DNA of 64,000 nucleotides. Origin: Mesorhizobium sp. L-2-11. GTDB taxonomy: Bacteria > Pseudomonadota > Alphaproteobacteria > Rhizobiales > Rhizobiaceae. A program made the translations under genes and the position numbers. How positions within the stretch are numbered: the stretch's first letter is position 1; each line of letters begins with the position of its first letter. The stretch covers positions 124,001 to 188,000 of the forward strand of contig NZ_AP023258.1 of assembly GCF_016756595.1 (NCBI RefSeq). Reading direction: 5' to 3'. Positions 63,346 to 64,000 of the stretch are shown in pieces. The notes under the pieces are model-generated. The model made no database searches, was not told where the DNA came from, and saw nothing but the letters and a program-made list of their open reading frames with translations.

Positions 63346-64000
63346 ATGAACAGCGACTCGCCTGATCTGAAAACAACCATGCTTGAGCGCATTCTTGCAG
63401 ATGCGCCGCGCAAGGTCTGGACAGCAAGCGATTTCATTGATCTCGCCTCGCGGGACGCTGTCGACAAGGCTTTGCAGCGGCTGACGAAGGTCGGGACCCT
63501 CAGGCGGATTGATCGCGGGCTCTACGATCAGCCCGGCTTCAATAAGCTCACCCAGAAACCCAATCCGCCGGATCCGCGCTCGGTCATCGACGCAGTCGGA
63601 CGTCGTGACCAAACCCGGATGCTTGTCGACGGCATGACCGCCGCGAACGACCTCGGCCTGACCGACGCCGTTCCGGCTAAAATCGTCGTTCACACTGACG
63701 CACGCCGCCGTGCGATCAAGCTGGGTAACGTGACAATCACCTTCCGTCCGACTGCAGCAAGCAAGCTGTTCTGGGCCGGGCGCCCGGCGATGCGCGTCGT
63801 CCAAGCGCTTCATTGGCTCCGCGATCTCCTGGTCCGTGAGGGAGAGAGTGATCACGTCATGCGCAAGCTGACCAAGCTTTTCGAAGATCCGACTGCGGGG
63901 CCGCCTCTCAAGGCCGATCTTACTGCTGGTATGACAGCGCTTCCGACATGGATGTGGGTGTTCCTCAAGCCGCTTGTTGAAAGCGATGCCGGCGTTCATC
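63346..64000 (+). CDS. AbiEi-type antitoxin, DUF6088, partial
   Basis: Frame open for 218 codons from ATG 63346 to the right edge. N-terminal winged helix (TTMLERILADAPRKVWTASD, then FIDLASRDAVDKALQRLTKV and GTLRRIDRGLYDQPGFNKLT) followed by the antitoxin body (VDGMTAANDLGLTDAVPAKI, LGNVTITFRPTAASKLFWAG). It represses its own promoter and neutralises an AbiEii nucleotidyltransferase toxin, which should be encoded just beyond the window. No damage seen. Confidence 0.85.
   Translation, partial: MNSDSPDLKTTMLERILADAPRKVWTASDFIDLASRDAVDKALQRLTKVGTLRRIDRGLYDQPGFNKLTQKPNPPDPRSVIDAVGRRDQTRMLVDGMTAANDLGLTDAVPAKIVVHTDARRRAIKLGNVTITFRPTAASKLFWAGRPAMRVVQALHWLRDLLVREGESDHVMRKLTKLFEDPTAGPPLKADLTAGMTALPTWMWVFLKPLVESDAGVH

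Noticed and set aside
1..64000. CRISPR arrays, rRNA or tRNA genes
   Set aside because: No regularly spaced short repeats and no recognisable rRNA or tRNA stretches were noticed; a dedicated scan was not possible.

Overview
The window reads as a chromosomal or symbiosis-island type accessory region of a high-GC alphaproteobacterium of the Hyphomicrobiales, most likely Mesorhizobium or a close relative. This is an inference from gene content: a PmtA-type phosphatidylethanolamine N-methyltransferase, a DUF982 protein, and abundant sulfonate and ABC-transport genes, together with Tn3-family, IS66 and group II intron remains. I saw no rRNA, tRNA or CRISPR array.

Layout. 0-3.8 kb: a large serine recombinase cassette running off the left edge, a 5'-truncated group II intron that cuts into an AbiEii-type toxin remnant, and a second decayed gene. 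3.8-5.1 kb: a divergent MerR regulator / cation-efflux pair with a typical MerR promoter. 5.1-16.3 kb: a defence-like island. It holds (i) a TIR-like/P-loop ATPase with a GNAT protein and (ii) a three-domain fusion (trypsin-like protease, EEP nuclease, EndoI-type nuclease) convergent with a UvrD/HelD-like helicase. A diverged direct repeat precedes each module. 16.3-22 kb: gene debris, DUF982 and a heterodimeric ABC exporter. 22-26.8 kb: a leftward sulfonate-uptake and desulfonation operon. 27.2-29.9 kb: a MerR-like regulator, a DUF1778/GNAT toxin-antitoxin pair, and LacI and purU pseudogenes. 30.2-34.0 kb: a Tn3-family transposon with 50-bp inverted repeats. 34.4 kb: pmtA. 36-40.2 kb: a second sulfonate operon whose monooxygenase is frameshifted. 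41-55.6 kb: an Rrf2 regulator, flavoproteins and one long leftward operon (about 11 kb) combining msuE-like, sfnG, a Liv-type ABC transporter, sfnB, ssuD, an FAD/NAD(P)-binding protein and a flavin reductase. 56.1-62.2 kb: a large N6-adenine DNA methylase (type IIG-like) split by an intact IS66 with an 8-bp target duplication. 62.4-64 kb: a decayed second Tn3-family end, then an AbiEi antitoxin with two operator-like inverted repeats, running off the right edge.

How the genes fit together. The sulfur genes form one theme: importers (SsuABC-type and, unusually, Liv-type), FMN reductases that supply reduced flavin, and flavin-dependent monooxygenases that release sulfite from sulfones and sulfonates. 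Four copies of a shared near-palindrome (core like CTATAAAATTAGTAG) lie upstream of four of these transcription units. They predict one regulon, possibly governed by the Rrf2 protein encoded in the middle. The defence-like theme includes the TIR-ATPase, the protease-nuclease fusion, AbiE parts, the broken methylase and the TacAT-like pair.

Strongest candidates for new biology: the protease-EEP-EndoI fusion, the sulfone operon with a Liv-type importer and its shared operator, and the TIR-like ATPase/GNAT pair.
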